DNA from: Nocardia elegans NBRC 108235
GTDB taxonomy: Bacteria > Actinomycetota > Actinomycetes > Mycobacteriales > Mycobacteriaceae
Assembly: GCF_001612845.1 (NCBI RefSeq)
Contig: NZ_BDBF01000038.1
Coordinates: 1-64,000 of the forward strand
Reading direction: 5' to 3'
Length of the DNA stretch: 64,000 nucleotides
Under the pieces are notes generated by a model. The model made no database searches and was not told where the DNA came from. It saw only the letters and a list, made by a program, of their open reading frames with translations. The first letter of the stretch is position 1, and every line of letters begins with the position of its first letter. Shown here in pieces: positions 16,596-24,269 of the stretch. The translations under genes were made by a program, and so were the position numbers.

Positions 16596-16653
16596 GCCAG
16601 CTGGACCTCTATGTTTCGGTGGACGGTGGTGGTGAGCCTCCCGGAACGGCGAA

Positions 16654-16686
16654 CGGGCCAGGGTTTATCTGCTAAACCCTGGCCCG
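16654..16686 (-). terminator. Perfect 14-bp hairpin between rpmA and obg
   Basis: Arms 16654-16667 and 16673-16686 are perfectly complementary (CGGGCCAGGGTTTA type) with a 5-base loop. It lies 35 bp after the rpmA stop and about 60 bp before obg. It may end most rplU-rpmA transcripts and so separate ribosomal-protein output from obg, or protect the 3' end. Confidence 0.65.
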
Positions 16687-16721
16687 CTTCGAAGAATGTG
16701 TGGAGAAGGCTCCGGCGCGGC

Positions 16722-16988
16722 TCAGGCCTGCACCGGCTCCGGTACCACGATGTTGACGGTCTTGCGGCCCCGCTTGGTGCCGAACTGGACCGCGCCCGCC
16801 TCGAGGGCGAACAGCGTGTCGTCGCCGCCGCGGCCGACATTGACGCCGGGGTGGAAGTGGGTTCCGCGCTGGCGAACCAGGATCTCGCCGGCCTTGACGG
16901 CCTGGCCTCCGAAGCGCTTCACGCCGAGTCGCTTGGAGTTGGAATCGCGACCGTTGCGAGAGCTGGACGCACCCTTCTTATGTGCCAT
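16722..16988 (-). CDS. rpmA: 50S ribosomal protein L27
   Basis: An 88-residue basic protein starting MAHKKGASSSRNGRDSNSKR, the conserved L27 N-terminus that reaches the peptidyl-transferase centre, followed by GGQAVKAGEILVRQRGT. It has the direct MAHKKG start with no cleavable extension of the Firmicutes kind. It is co-transcribed with rplU, 48 bp upstream. Confidence 0.98.
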   Translation of the reverse strand: MAHKKGASSSRNGRDSNSKRLGVKRFGGQAVKAGEILVRQRGTHFHPGVNVGRGGDDTLFALEAGAVQFGTKRGRKTVNIVVPEPVQA

Positions 16989-17036
16989 GGCTGAAAACTC
17001 CTCGATTCGAAACCGGGTGGTTCCGCTAGGTCGAAA

Positions 17037-17348
17037 TTACTTGATGCCGGTGACCTTCAGGACCGTCAGCTTCTGACGGTGGCCCTGACGCTTGTGGTAG
17101 CCGGTCTTGTTCTTGAACTTGTGGATCCGGATCTTCGGGCCCTTGGTCTGCTCGACCACCTCGGCGGACACCGAAACCTTGGCCAGCTTGTCGGCATCGG
17201 TAGTCAGCTCGGCGCCGTCAACCACCAGCACCGGCGACAGCGATACGGCCGTGCCCGGTTCACCCTCGATCTTCTCGACCTTCACCAGGTCACCGACCGC
17301 GACCTTGTACTGCTTTCCGCCGGTCTTGACGATCGCGTACGTTGCCAT
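17037..17348 (-). CDS. rplU: 50S ribosomal protein L21
   Basis: A 103-residue protein with the family start MATYAIVKTGGKQYKVAVGD and the C-terminal block HKRQGHRQKLTVLKVTGI. L21 binds 23S rRNA. The ATG at 17348 fits the family; upstream in-frame extension does not. It heads the rplU-rpmA operon. The 341 bp upstream (17349-17689) contain no gene; they hold the rplU promoter region and the rne terminator. Confidence 0.98.
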   Translation of the reverse strand: MATYAIVKTGGKQYKVAVGDLVKVEKIEGEPGTAVSLSPVLVVDGAELTTDADKLAKVSVSAEVVEQTKGPKIRIHKFKNKTGYHKRQGHRQKLTVLKVTGIK

Positions 17349-17630
17349 CGGTCGGCTGCCCTCTTTCCTCAACTAGTGCTCGGCACTCTGCTCACACGGC
17401 CGCCTGCCGGTGGACACCGGAAACCGCCGTACGACTGGTCTGATAGTCACCGCCGCCTCGGTACTTCTTCCGCACCGGAGGGCTCGTTTTCGAGCCGGAT
17501 CTCATGACAGCGCAGCGTTTTCTCAACACAACACGGTGCTGTCACCGGGCAGCGACTGTCCAAGATTACAGGACTGCCACCCCCCGCACCAAACCGGGTC
17601 GCCACCACTCCGAACGCGATCCGCGGCGGC

Positions 17631-17655
17631 GCCCCGCCCACCGTGCGGGCGGGGC
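17631..17655 (-). terminator. GC-rich hairpin behind rne
   Basis: GCCCCGCCC (17631-17639) pairs perfectly with GGGCGGGGC (17647-17655) around a 7-base loop, 35 bp after the rne stop codon. Stem strength and position suggest transcription termination, although a U-tract is missing, as is common in high-GC actinobacteria. Confidence 0.6.
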
Positions 17656-17689
17656 CTGTGCTGCGAGTTCTCCGGTTCGACGCCCCGGA

Positions 17690-20600
17690 TCAGTTCGGCG
17701 ATTCCGGCGCGCCCGCGGCTCGCCCGGCGGCCCGGCGACGGGTCCGCTGCCGCGGGGTCACCTCGGCCGGAGCCAGCTCGTCGAGCGAGAACTTCGGCGC
17801 GCTGTCCTGATCGGCGTCGGTCAGGACGAAGACCGCGCCCCGGCTGTCGGTCGACGGAGCCGACGCGGTGCGAGCCACCCGACGGCGGCCACGACGGGCG
17901 CCTGCCTCCGGAGCCTGCTCGTCCGGCTTCGTCTCGACCGGCTTCGTCTCCGCCGAAGCGGGAGTGGACGCGGGCTCGGCCTGCGCCGACTGTGCTCCGA
18001 TGCGGCCGGTCACCGCGGGCTCCCGTTCGGCAGCGGGCTCCTGTGCGGGCCGCTCGGGCTCCGCGACCGGCTCGGAGCCGTCTCGACCGGCGGCGACCAC
18101 GGATTCGGCTGCTTCCGCGTGCACGGGTTCCGCTCGTACGGCTTCGGCTTCAGCGGATTCGGTGACCTCCGCCGCTGCCGCCCTCGCACGTCCCCGGCGC
18201 GAATCCCGCGAGCCCTTGGCCTGCGGGCTCGGTTCCGCCTTCGCCTCGACCGGCGCGGCGGCCTCGGCCACCTCGTCGTCGGTGTGATGCGCGGCCATCG
18301 CGAGCGCGACCGGATGAGCGCGCTTGGCGGCCGCCTCCTCCTCGGGATGCGAATCCGCGGTCTCGGGCGCGGCGGTGCTCGGCTGCTTGGTGTCCTTGTC
18401 GCGGTCCTTGTCCTTGCGGCGGCGACGGCCTTCGCGGCGGCCGGACCCTTCCTCGGCGGGCGCGGTCTCGACCGGGTAGTTGTGCACGATGATGCCGCGG
18501 CCGTGGCAGTGCTCACAGGTGGTGGAGAACGCCTCGACCAGTCCGGTGCCCAGCTTCTTGCGGGTCATCTGGACCAGGCCGAGTGAGGTGACCTCCGACA
18601 CCTGATGGCGAGTACGGTCGCGTCCGAGCGCCTCGGTGAGGCGACGCAGCACCAGATCGCGGTTGGATTCCAGCACCATGTCGATGAAGTCGACGACGAT
18701 CATGCCGCCGATATCGCGCAACCGCATCTGGCGCACGATCTCCTCGGCGGCCTCCAGGTTGTTGCGGGTGACCGTTTCTTCCAGGTTGCTGCCGCCGGAA
18801 CCGGTGAACTTGCCGGTGTTGACGTCGATCACGGTCATCGCCTCGGTGCGGTCGATGACCAGGGTGCCGCCGGACGGCAGCCACACCTTGCGGTCGAGGG
18901 CCTTCGCCAGCTGCTCGTCGATGCGCAGGCTGCCGAAGACGTCCACGCCGTTGTTCTCGTAGCGCTCGACCCGGGCCAGCATGTCCGGTGCGACGGTGCG
19001 GACGTAGTTCTCGACCGTCGTCCACGCCCGGTCACCCTCGATGACCAGCTTGGAGAAGTCCTCGTTGAACAGGTCGCGGACCACCTTGACCAGCAGGTCC
19101 GGCTCTTCGTACAGGGTCTTCGGCGCGCCCGACCCGTTCTCGGCCTGCTTCTCGATGGTCTTCCAGGTGGCCTGCAGCCGCTCGACGTCGCGGGCGAGTT
19201 CGGTCTCGCTCACCCCCTCGGACGCGGTGCGGATGATCACTCCGGCGTCCTGCGGGACGATATCGCGCAGGATCTCCTTGAGCCGCTTGCGCTCGGTGTC
19301 GGGCAGTTTGCGGCTGATACCGGTCGAGGTCCCGCCCGGGACGTAGACCAGGAAGCGACCGGCCAGGCTGATCTGCGTGGTCAGCCGGGCGCCCTTGTGC
19401 CCCACCGGATCCTTGCTGACCTGCACCAGGACGGTGTCGCCGGGTTTGAGAGCCTGCTCGATCTTGCGTTCCTTGCCGCCGAGCCCGGCGGCCTCCCAGT
19501 TCACCTCACCGGCGTAGAGCACGCCGTTGCGGCCGCGGCCGATATCCACGAACGCCGCCTCCATGCTGGGCAGCACGTTCTGCACCTTGCCCAGGTAGAC
19601 GTTGCCGACCATGGACGCCGTGCCGGTGTTGGTGACGAAATGCTCGACCAGGATGTTGTCCTCGAGCACCGCCACCTGGGTGGTCGCGCCGACATGCGAA
19701 TGTTCACCGGCCGGGAACGACTTCTCGCGGACCACCATGACCCGGTCGACCGCCTCGCGACGGGCCAGGAACTCCGATTCGGTGAGGATCGGCGGGCGGC
19801 GGCGACCGGCCTCGCGACCGTCGCGACGACGCTGCCGCTTGGCCTCCAGCCGGGTCGACCCGCTGATGCCCTGCACCTCGTCGACCGTGCGGCGCTTGTT
19901 GCGCGGTTCCCGCTCGTGCACGACGGTGTTCGGCGGATCGTCGTCGGCAGGCTCGGATTCGTTGTCCTCACCGGCCTTGCGACGACGGCGACGGCGACGA
20001 CGGCGGGTGGAACCCTCCGGCGTCGAACCCGATTCTTCGTCGCTCTCCTCGCCGGTCTGCTCGGCGGCCGCCTCCTCGGCGGATTCGTCGGACTCGGCGT
20101 CCTCGTCGTCGGATTCGTCGTCGGACTCGTGATCGGCGTGCTGTTCACCCCGGCCCCGGCCGCGACCGCGCCGGCCACGGCGGCGACGACGCGAGCGACC
20201 GCCGTCCTCCTGCTCGTCACGCGACTGCTCGTCGTCCCAGTCGCCGCCGGCTTCGGTCTCGGGCTCGGCTGCCGCGACGGACTCGGGCTCCGCCGGAGTT
20301 TCTTCCGGCGCGGCGTCGGTGGCCTTTTCGCCGGCTTTCTCGGCGGCCTTTTCAGCGGCTTTCTCGGCGGCCTTTTCAGCGGCCTTGGCCTCGCGTTCAG
20401 CGCGCCGGCGGCGGCGCATCTCCTCGGCCGCCGCGGCATCCGGCGGCAGGAACAGCGGCGCGGCCGCGATACTCGCCGGCTCGAAGACGACCGGCTCCTC
20501 GGGCTGCGCGGCGGGCTGCTGGAACGGGCTGGTGAACAGCGAAGTGTGGGGTGCCGATTCGGGCTCGGCGGGGGTCGCCGGCGACTCGGATGTCACCGCG

Positions 20601-21106
20601 GAGTTCGCCGCGCCGGCGGTCTCGGCGACGCCCGCGGCCTGCACGGTATCGGCGACCTCGGTTTCGGCGACCGCGGTGGATGCGCCGGACTCGCTCGGCA
20701 CGGGCTCGCCGGCCGTATCCGGCGCGGTGGCGGTCTGCGCGGTATCGGCCGCGGCGGTGGATGTGGTCACCGGAGACGCACTCTCGGCGGGCGCCGGAGC
20801 AGGCGTCTCGGCCTGTTCGGTCGCGGGCTCGGCCACCGGTTGCTCGGCGCCGGCCTGTGGGGGAACGAGCGCGTCGCGCACGGATTCGGCGACGGTCCGG
20901 TCCAGGCTGGATTGGGCGCTGCGGGCGTCCGCACCCAGTTCGGTCAGGTGGGCAAGGATGCGCTTGCTGGTGGTTCCCAGAAGTTTCGCCAGCGCGTGCA
21001 CCCGGATACGTTCGGGCAACTGCGCTGCCTCCCCTACCCCGGCCACCTCGGTCGAGGTGGATTCACCATTGCTCTGCGATGTTCCTTGCGGCTCTTGATC
21101 GGCCAC
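17690..21106 (-). CDS. rne: Ribonuclease E/G
   Basis: A 1138-residue endoribonuclease, the main RNA-decay and rRNA-processing enzyme. The catalytic core sits in the middle, as in other actinobacteria: S1 domain (LGKVQNVLPSMEAAFVDIG), the 5'-sensor region, the DNase-I-like domain with MIVVDFIDMV holding the catalytic aspartate, and the zinc-link cysteines CEHC. Long disordered arms flank it: an Ala/Pro/Glu-rich N-terminal arm of about 400 residues including an Ala-Glu-Lys repeat and Arg-rich clusters, and an acidic C-terminal arm. These arms probably bind RNA and partner proteins. Gene order ndk-rne-rplU is conserved. Confidence 0.95.
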   Translation of the reverse strand: MADQEPQGTSQSNGESTSTEVAGVGEAAQLPERIRVHALAKLLGTTSKRILAHLTELGADARSAQSSLDRTVAESVRDALVPPQAGAEQPVAEPATEQAETPAPAPAESASPVTTSTAAADTAQTATAPDTAGEPVPSESGASTAVAETEVADTVQAAGVAETAGAANSAVTSESPATPAEPESAPHTSLFTSPFQQPAAQPEEPVVFEPASIAAAPLFLPPDAAAAEEMRRRRRAEREAKAAEKAAEKAAEKAAEKAGEKATDAAPEETPAEPESVAAAEPETEAGGDWDDEQSRDEQEDGGRSRRRRRGRRGRGRGRGEQHADHESDDESDDEDAESDESAEEAAAEQTGEESDEESGSTPEGSTRRRRRRRRRKAGEDNESEPADDDPPNTVVHEREPRNKRRTVDEVQGISGSTRLEAKRQRRRDGREAGRRRPPILTESEFLARREAVDRVMVVREKSFPAGEHSHVGATTQVAVLEDNILVEHFVTNTGTASMVGNVYLGKVQNVLPSMEAAFVDIGRGRNGVLYAGEVNWEAAGLGGKERKIEQALKPGDTVLVQVSKDPVGHKGARLTTQISLAGRFLVYVPGGTSTGISRKLPDTERKRLKEILRDIVPQDAGVIIRTASEGVSETELARDVERLQATWKTIEKQAENGSGAPKTLYEEPDLLVKVVRDLFNEDFSKLVIEGDRAWTTVENYVRTVAPDMLARVERYENNGVDVFGSLRIDEQLAKALDRKVWLPSGGTLVIDRTEAMTVIDVNTGKFTGSGGSNLEETVTRNNLEAAEEIVRQMRLRDIGGMIVVDFIDMVLESNRDLVLRRLTEALGRDRTRHQVSEVTSLGLVQMTRKKLGTGLVEAFSTTCEHCHGRGIIVHNYPVETAPAEEGSGRREGRRRRKDKDRDKDTKQPSTAAPETADSHPEEEAAAKRAHPVALAMAAHHTDDEVAEAAAPVEAKAEPSPQAKGSRDSRRGRARAAAAEVTESAEAEAVRAEPVHAEAAESVVAAGRDGSEPVAEPERPAQEPAAEREPAVTGRIGAQSAQAEPASTPASAETKPVETKPDEQAPEAGARRGRRRVARTASAPSTDSRGAVFVLTDADQDSAPKFSLDELAPAEVTPRQRTRRRAAGRAAGAPESPN

Positions 21107-21716
21107 GAAATCTCCTCGGGCCCCCGGGCGCGTCCCACTCGTACGAGAGTGACGCGGCCGACGCGGGGGCGCTGTCCGTTCGCCTCACGCCTGTGGCGCA
21201 AGGTCTGATGGTCTCGCCCCGCGTGCCCGGTTATCACCTGTCGTACGTCGTTCGGGCTAACTGGTCACGCGGCGCCTGGCTGTTGGCTTTCACACCTGAG
21301 CTCGAGCGCTCATCCAGCGTGCCGCCGAACAGCGAGTCTTGTAACCGTCCGGGGCAGCGATGATCGGCGTCGAGCCGCGGTGCCATTCGGTTGCGTTCGC
21401 CACCTGCCCCGATAGGTAGGCGTCGATCACATCCGCTTCCAGTATCCCACACAGCGACCCAGTGGTACGCCATCGGAGCACGACCGCACCGTTTCCGTGG
21501 CCCGACCTGCGGCCCTTTCCTACAGCTGAGTAGGTCTTTCCCGACCGACGTCGATCACCGGCTGGAGTGTCGCCGCGACCCCCGAGCAAACCTGCTCACC
21601 CGGCCCGGAGCGATTCCTACGAGCGACCGTTCGCGGCCGGCTCGCCGTCGGGTGCCCGAACGGCGAGCCCGGAGACCGCGAACCCGCCGGTGCGAATCGG
21701 AGGCCGAAAGACAGAA
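21107..21716. other. Gene-free stretch between ndk and rne
   Basis: No open frame here looks like a protein. It contains the ndk hairpin (21639-21669) and, near rne, a small inverted repeat CACTC/GAGTG around 21136-21151. The length leaves room for a long 5' leader on rne, a gene that is often autoregulated, but no known leader motif was recognised. Confidence 0.5.
21639..21669 (-). terminator. Hairpin behind ndk
   Basis: GGCTCGCCGT (21639-21648) pairs with ACGGCGAGCC (21660-21669), and the 11-base loop itself can form a CGGG/CCCG mini-stem. It lies 48 bp after the ndk stop. It probably terminates the ndk transcript. Confidence 0.55.
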
Positions 21717-22118
21717 CTAGAACCAGAGTGCGATTTCGCGCTTCGCGGATTCGGGCGAGTCGGAGCCGTGCACGAGGTTGAACTGGGTTTCCAGGGCGTA
21801 GTCGCCACGGATGCTGCCGGGAACGGCCTTTTCGACCGGGTCGGTGCCGCCGGCGAGCTGGCGGAAGGCGGCGATGGCGCGCGGGCCTTCGAGGATGGCC
21901 GCGACGACCGGTCCGGAGGTGATGAATTCGATCAGCGAGCCGTAGAACGGCTTGTCGGCATGTTCGGCGTAGTGGGCGGCGGCAAGTTCTTCGGAAACCT
22001 GCTCGAGCTTGAGGGCCGCGATCTTCAGGCCTTTGCGTTCGATGCGGGTGATGATCTCACCAACCAGGCCTCGGGCCACGCCGTCCGGCTTGATGAGTAC
22101 CAACGTCTGCTCAGTCAC
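21717..22118 (-). CDS. ndk: Nucleoside diphosphate kinase
   Basis: A 133-residue enzyme that balances NTP pools by ping-pong phosphotransfer. It has TLVLIKPDGV, the GGTDP segment, SIRGDYA and the active-site motif NLVHGSDSPESA with the phospho-accepting histidine. Length is slightly short of the usual 136-150 residues but all motifs are present. It lies between DUF4233 and rne as in mycobacteria. Comparison with this gene reveals the NDK-like paralogue at 2296-3198. Confidence 0.98.
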   Translation of the reverse strand: MTEQTLVLIKPDGVARGLVGEIITRIERKGLKIAALKLEQVSEELAAAHYAEHADKPFYGSLIEFITSGPVVAAILEGPRAIAAFRQLAGGTDPVEKAVPGSIRGDYALETQFNLVHGSDSPESAKREIALWF

Positions 22119-22163
22119 GGCGCCACTCTAACCGGCGCTGCCACAGGATTCCGAACCGAGCCC

Positions 22164-22601
22164 TCAGGACGAGCCCTGCATCCGCTGGCTGGGCAGTAAA
22201 CCCTGGTCCATGCGGCGTTTGACGTCGGAGCGCAGGACCAGAATGAACACCCACACGGCCGCGAACACGACGCCGATGATGCCGATCGACAGATGGATGA
22301 ATCCGCCGGCCAGCACCAGCACCTGCAGGCCGAGATTGAACGGCACGGCCCACGAGCGGCGCTGCATTCCGGAGCCGACGAACATCAATAGGGCCAGGCC
22401 GACCAGGTAGGTCACCGACCACCAGCTCAGTCCGCCGCCGACGGCCCCGACCACCGGCAGTGCCAGCAGCACGGTGATGGCCTCGAGTACCAGCGCACCG
22501 GCCATCACACCGCGGAAACCCTTCCACGGGTCGGTCGCGGGCGCGGGTACACCCGGCTTCGGTGCGCCGGCCTCGCCGCGCACATCGTCCTCGCTACCCA
22601 C
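22164..22601 (-). CDS. DUF4233 integral membrane protein
   Basis: A 145-residue protein with four predicted membrane helices (GVMAGALVLEAITVLLALPV; WSVTYLVGLALLMFVG; FNLGLQVLVLAGGFIHLSI; GVVFAAVWVFILVLR). Its place directly after folC matches the conserved actinobacterial DUF4233 gene (Rv2446c position). The GTG at 22601 is chosen because GGAGGAGG lies 4-5 bases upstream; a longer frame continues into the repeat region and is unlikely to be coding. Function is unknown. Confidence 0.8.
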   Translation of the reverse strand: MGSEDDVRGEAGAPKPGVPAPATDPWKGFRGVMAGALVLEAITVLLALPVVGAVGGGLSWWSVTYLVGLALLMFVGSGMQRRSWAVPFNLGLQVLVLAGGFIHLSIGIIGVVFAAVWVFILVLRSDVKRRMDQGLLPSQRMQGSS

Positions 22602-22666
22602 GTTGCCTCCTCCGCGCCGCACCGCCGATGCCCTCGACACCAGCTTCCCACTGCACCCTGCATCCA

Positions 22667-22796
22667 CGTTCCGCCGGGCCTGCGTGGTGACGCGAGCTGC
22701 CGCCTCCGGCCCACCGCTTCACGCTGTATCCGATGCCGCGTTCCGCCGGGCCTGCGTGGTGACGCGAGCTGCCGCCTCCGGCCCACCGCTTCACGC
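22667..22796 (-). repeat. Perfect 58-bp direct repeat, copy 2 overlapping the folC stop
   Basis: 22667-22724 and 22739-22796 are identical over 58 bp, separated by 14 bp. Each holds one copy of the dispersed element (22676-22708 and 22748-22780). The second copy contains the TGA stop of folC (22793-22791), so the tandem array lies exactly at the gene end, between folC and DUF4233. Confidence 0.9.
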
Positions 22797-24269
22797 GGGG
22801 TCCTTCCCGAACAGCGAGCGCGCCGTACCCGCGGTGACCACCGAGCCGGTGACCACGATGCCCGCGCCGGATACCGGTTCGCCGGCATCGCCCGCTTCCT
22901 CGGCGATGGCGATCGCGGTTTCCACCGCATCGGCGAGACTGTTCGCGGTGACGACTCGCTCATCACCGAAACGCTGGACGGCCAGATCGGCGAGTTCGTC
23001 GACGCCGAGCGCCCGCGGTGATCCGTTGGTGGTGACAACGATCTCGTCCAGCACCGGCTCCAGCGCGGCGAGAATGCCGGCCGCATCCTTGTCCGAGAGC
23101 ACCGCGACCACGCCCACCAACTTACGGAAGTCGAATTCCTCGGTGAGGGTCGCGGCCAGCGCCCGCGCACCGGCGGGATTGTGCGCGGCGTCGATGAAGA
23201 TGGTCGGCGCGCTGCGCATCCGTTCCATCCGGCCCGGACTGGCCGCCGCCGCGAATCCGGCGCGCACCGCGTCGATGTCGAGTTGTTTCTGCGCGCCGGC
23301 GCCGAAGAACGCCTCGACCGCGGCGAGCGCCAGCGCCGCGTTGTGCGCCTGGTGTTCGCCGTGCAGCGGCAGGAAGATCTCGTCGTAGACGCCACCGAGC
23401 CCCTGGATCTCCAGTACCTGACCACCGATCGCGACGCGGCGCGACAGCACCCGGAACTCGGACCCGGCCCGGGCCACCGCGGCATCGGCCTCCACCGCGC
23501 GCCGCAGCAGCACCTCCATCGCCTCGGGATCCTGTTCGGCGATGATGGCGACGGTGTCGCGCGGAACCAGCAGATCCTGCGGCGACTTCTTGATGATCCC
23601 GGCCTTCTCACCGGCGATCGAGGCCAGATCCGGCCCCAGATAATCGGTGTGGTCCAGGCCGATCGGCGTGATCACCGCGACCTGCCCGTCGATGACGTTG
23701 GTCGCGTCCCAGGTGCCGCCCATCCCGGTCTCGACGACCGCGACATCGACCGGCGCCTCGGCGAACGCCGCGTACGCCATCGCGACGAGGACCTCGAATT
23801 TGCTCATCCGCGGTCCCGGTCCGTCGCCGAGGGCGCCGTCGGTCGATCGCGCGTCGATCATCTCGACGTAGGGCAGCAGTTCCCGATAGATCTCGACGTA
23901 GCGGGCCGGGCTGATCGGCGCGTTGTCGATGGCGATCCGTTCGGTCGCCAGTTGCAGATGCGGGCTGGTGAACCGCCCGGTGCGCCGGTGCAGCGCGGTG
24001 AGCAGCGCGTCGACCATCCGGGTGACCGAGGTCTTGCCGTTGGTGCCCGCGATGTGGATGGCGGGATAGCTCTGCTGCGGGGAGCCGAGCAGGTCCATCA
24101 GCGTCGCGATCCGGGTCAGCGACGGCTCGATCTTGGTTTCACCCCAGCGCTGGTCGAGTTCGGCCTCGACCAGCGCCATTTCGGCGAGGTCCACCGGCGA
24201 GGGACCGGTGCGCAGCCGGTCCGCACCGCCGGCGAGCGGTTCGCGGTCGAATCCTTCGCCGCCGCTCAC
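22791..24269 (-). CDS. folC: Folylpolyglutamate synthase / dihydrofolate synthase
   Basis: A 492-residue Mur-ligase-type enzyme that adds glutamates to folates. It has the P-loop IHIAGTNGKTS, the HLQLATERI substrate segment, the Mg-binding GLDHTDYLG region and the C-terminal DAAHNPAGARA motif. The GTG at 24269 overlaps the valS stop (GTGA), which decides the start; a later ATG 31 codons downstream is possible. Gene order valS-folC is conserved in actinobacteria. Confidence 0.93.
   Translation of the reverse strand: MSGGEGFDREPLAGGADRLRTGPSPVDLAEMALVEAELDQRWGETKIEPSLTRIATLMDLLGSPQQSYPAIHIAGTNGKTSVTRMVDALLTALHRRTGRFTSPHLQLATERIAIDNAPISPARYVEIYRELLPYVEMIDARSTDGALGDGPGPRMSKFEVLVAMAYAAFAEAPVDVAVVETGMGGTWDATNVIDGQVAVITPIGLDHTDYLGPDLASIAGEKAGIIKKSPQDLLVPRDTVAIIAEQDPEAMEVLLRRAVEADAAVARAGSEFRVLSRRVAIGGQVLEIQGLGGVYDEIFLPLHGEHQAHNAALALAAVEAFFGAGAQKQLDIDAVRAGFAAAASPGRMERMRSAPTIFIDAAHNPAGARALAATLTEEFDFRKLVGVVAVLSDKDAAGILAALEPVLDEIVVTTNGSPRALGVDELADLAVQRFGDERVVTANSLADAVETAIAIAEEAGDAGEPVSGAGIVVTGSVVTAGTARSLFGKDPA

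Noticed and set aside
18605..21208. Open frame of 867 codons on the plus strand opposite rne
   Set aside because: It is an antisense shadow of a GC-rich gene; rne has full catalytic motifs on the other strand, and this translation has no recognisable domain.
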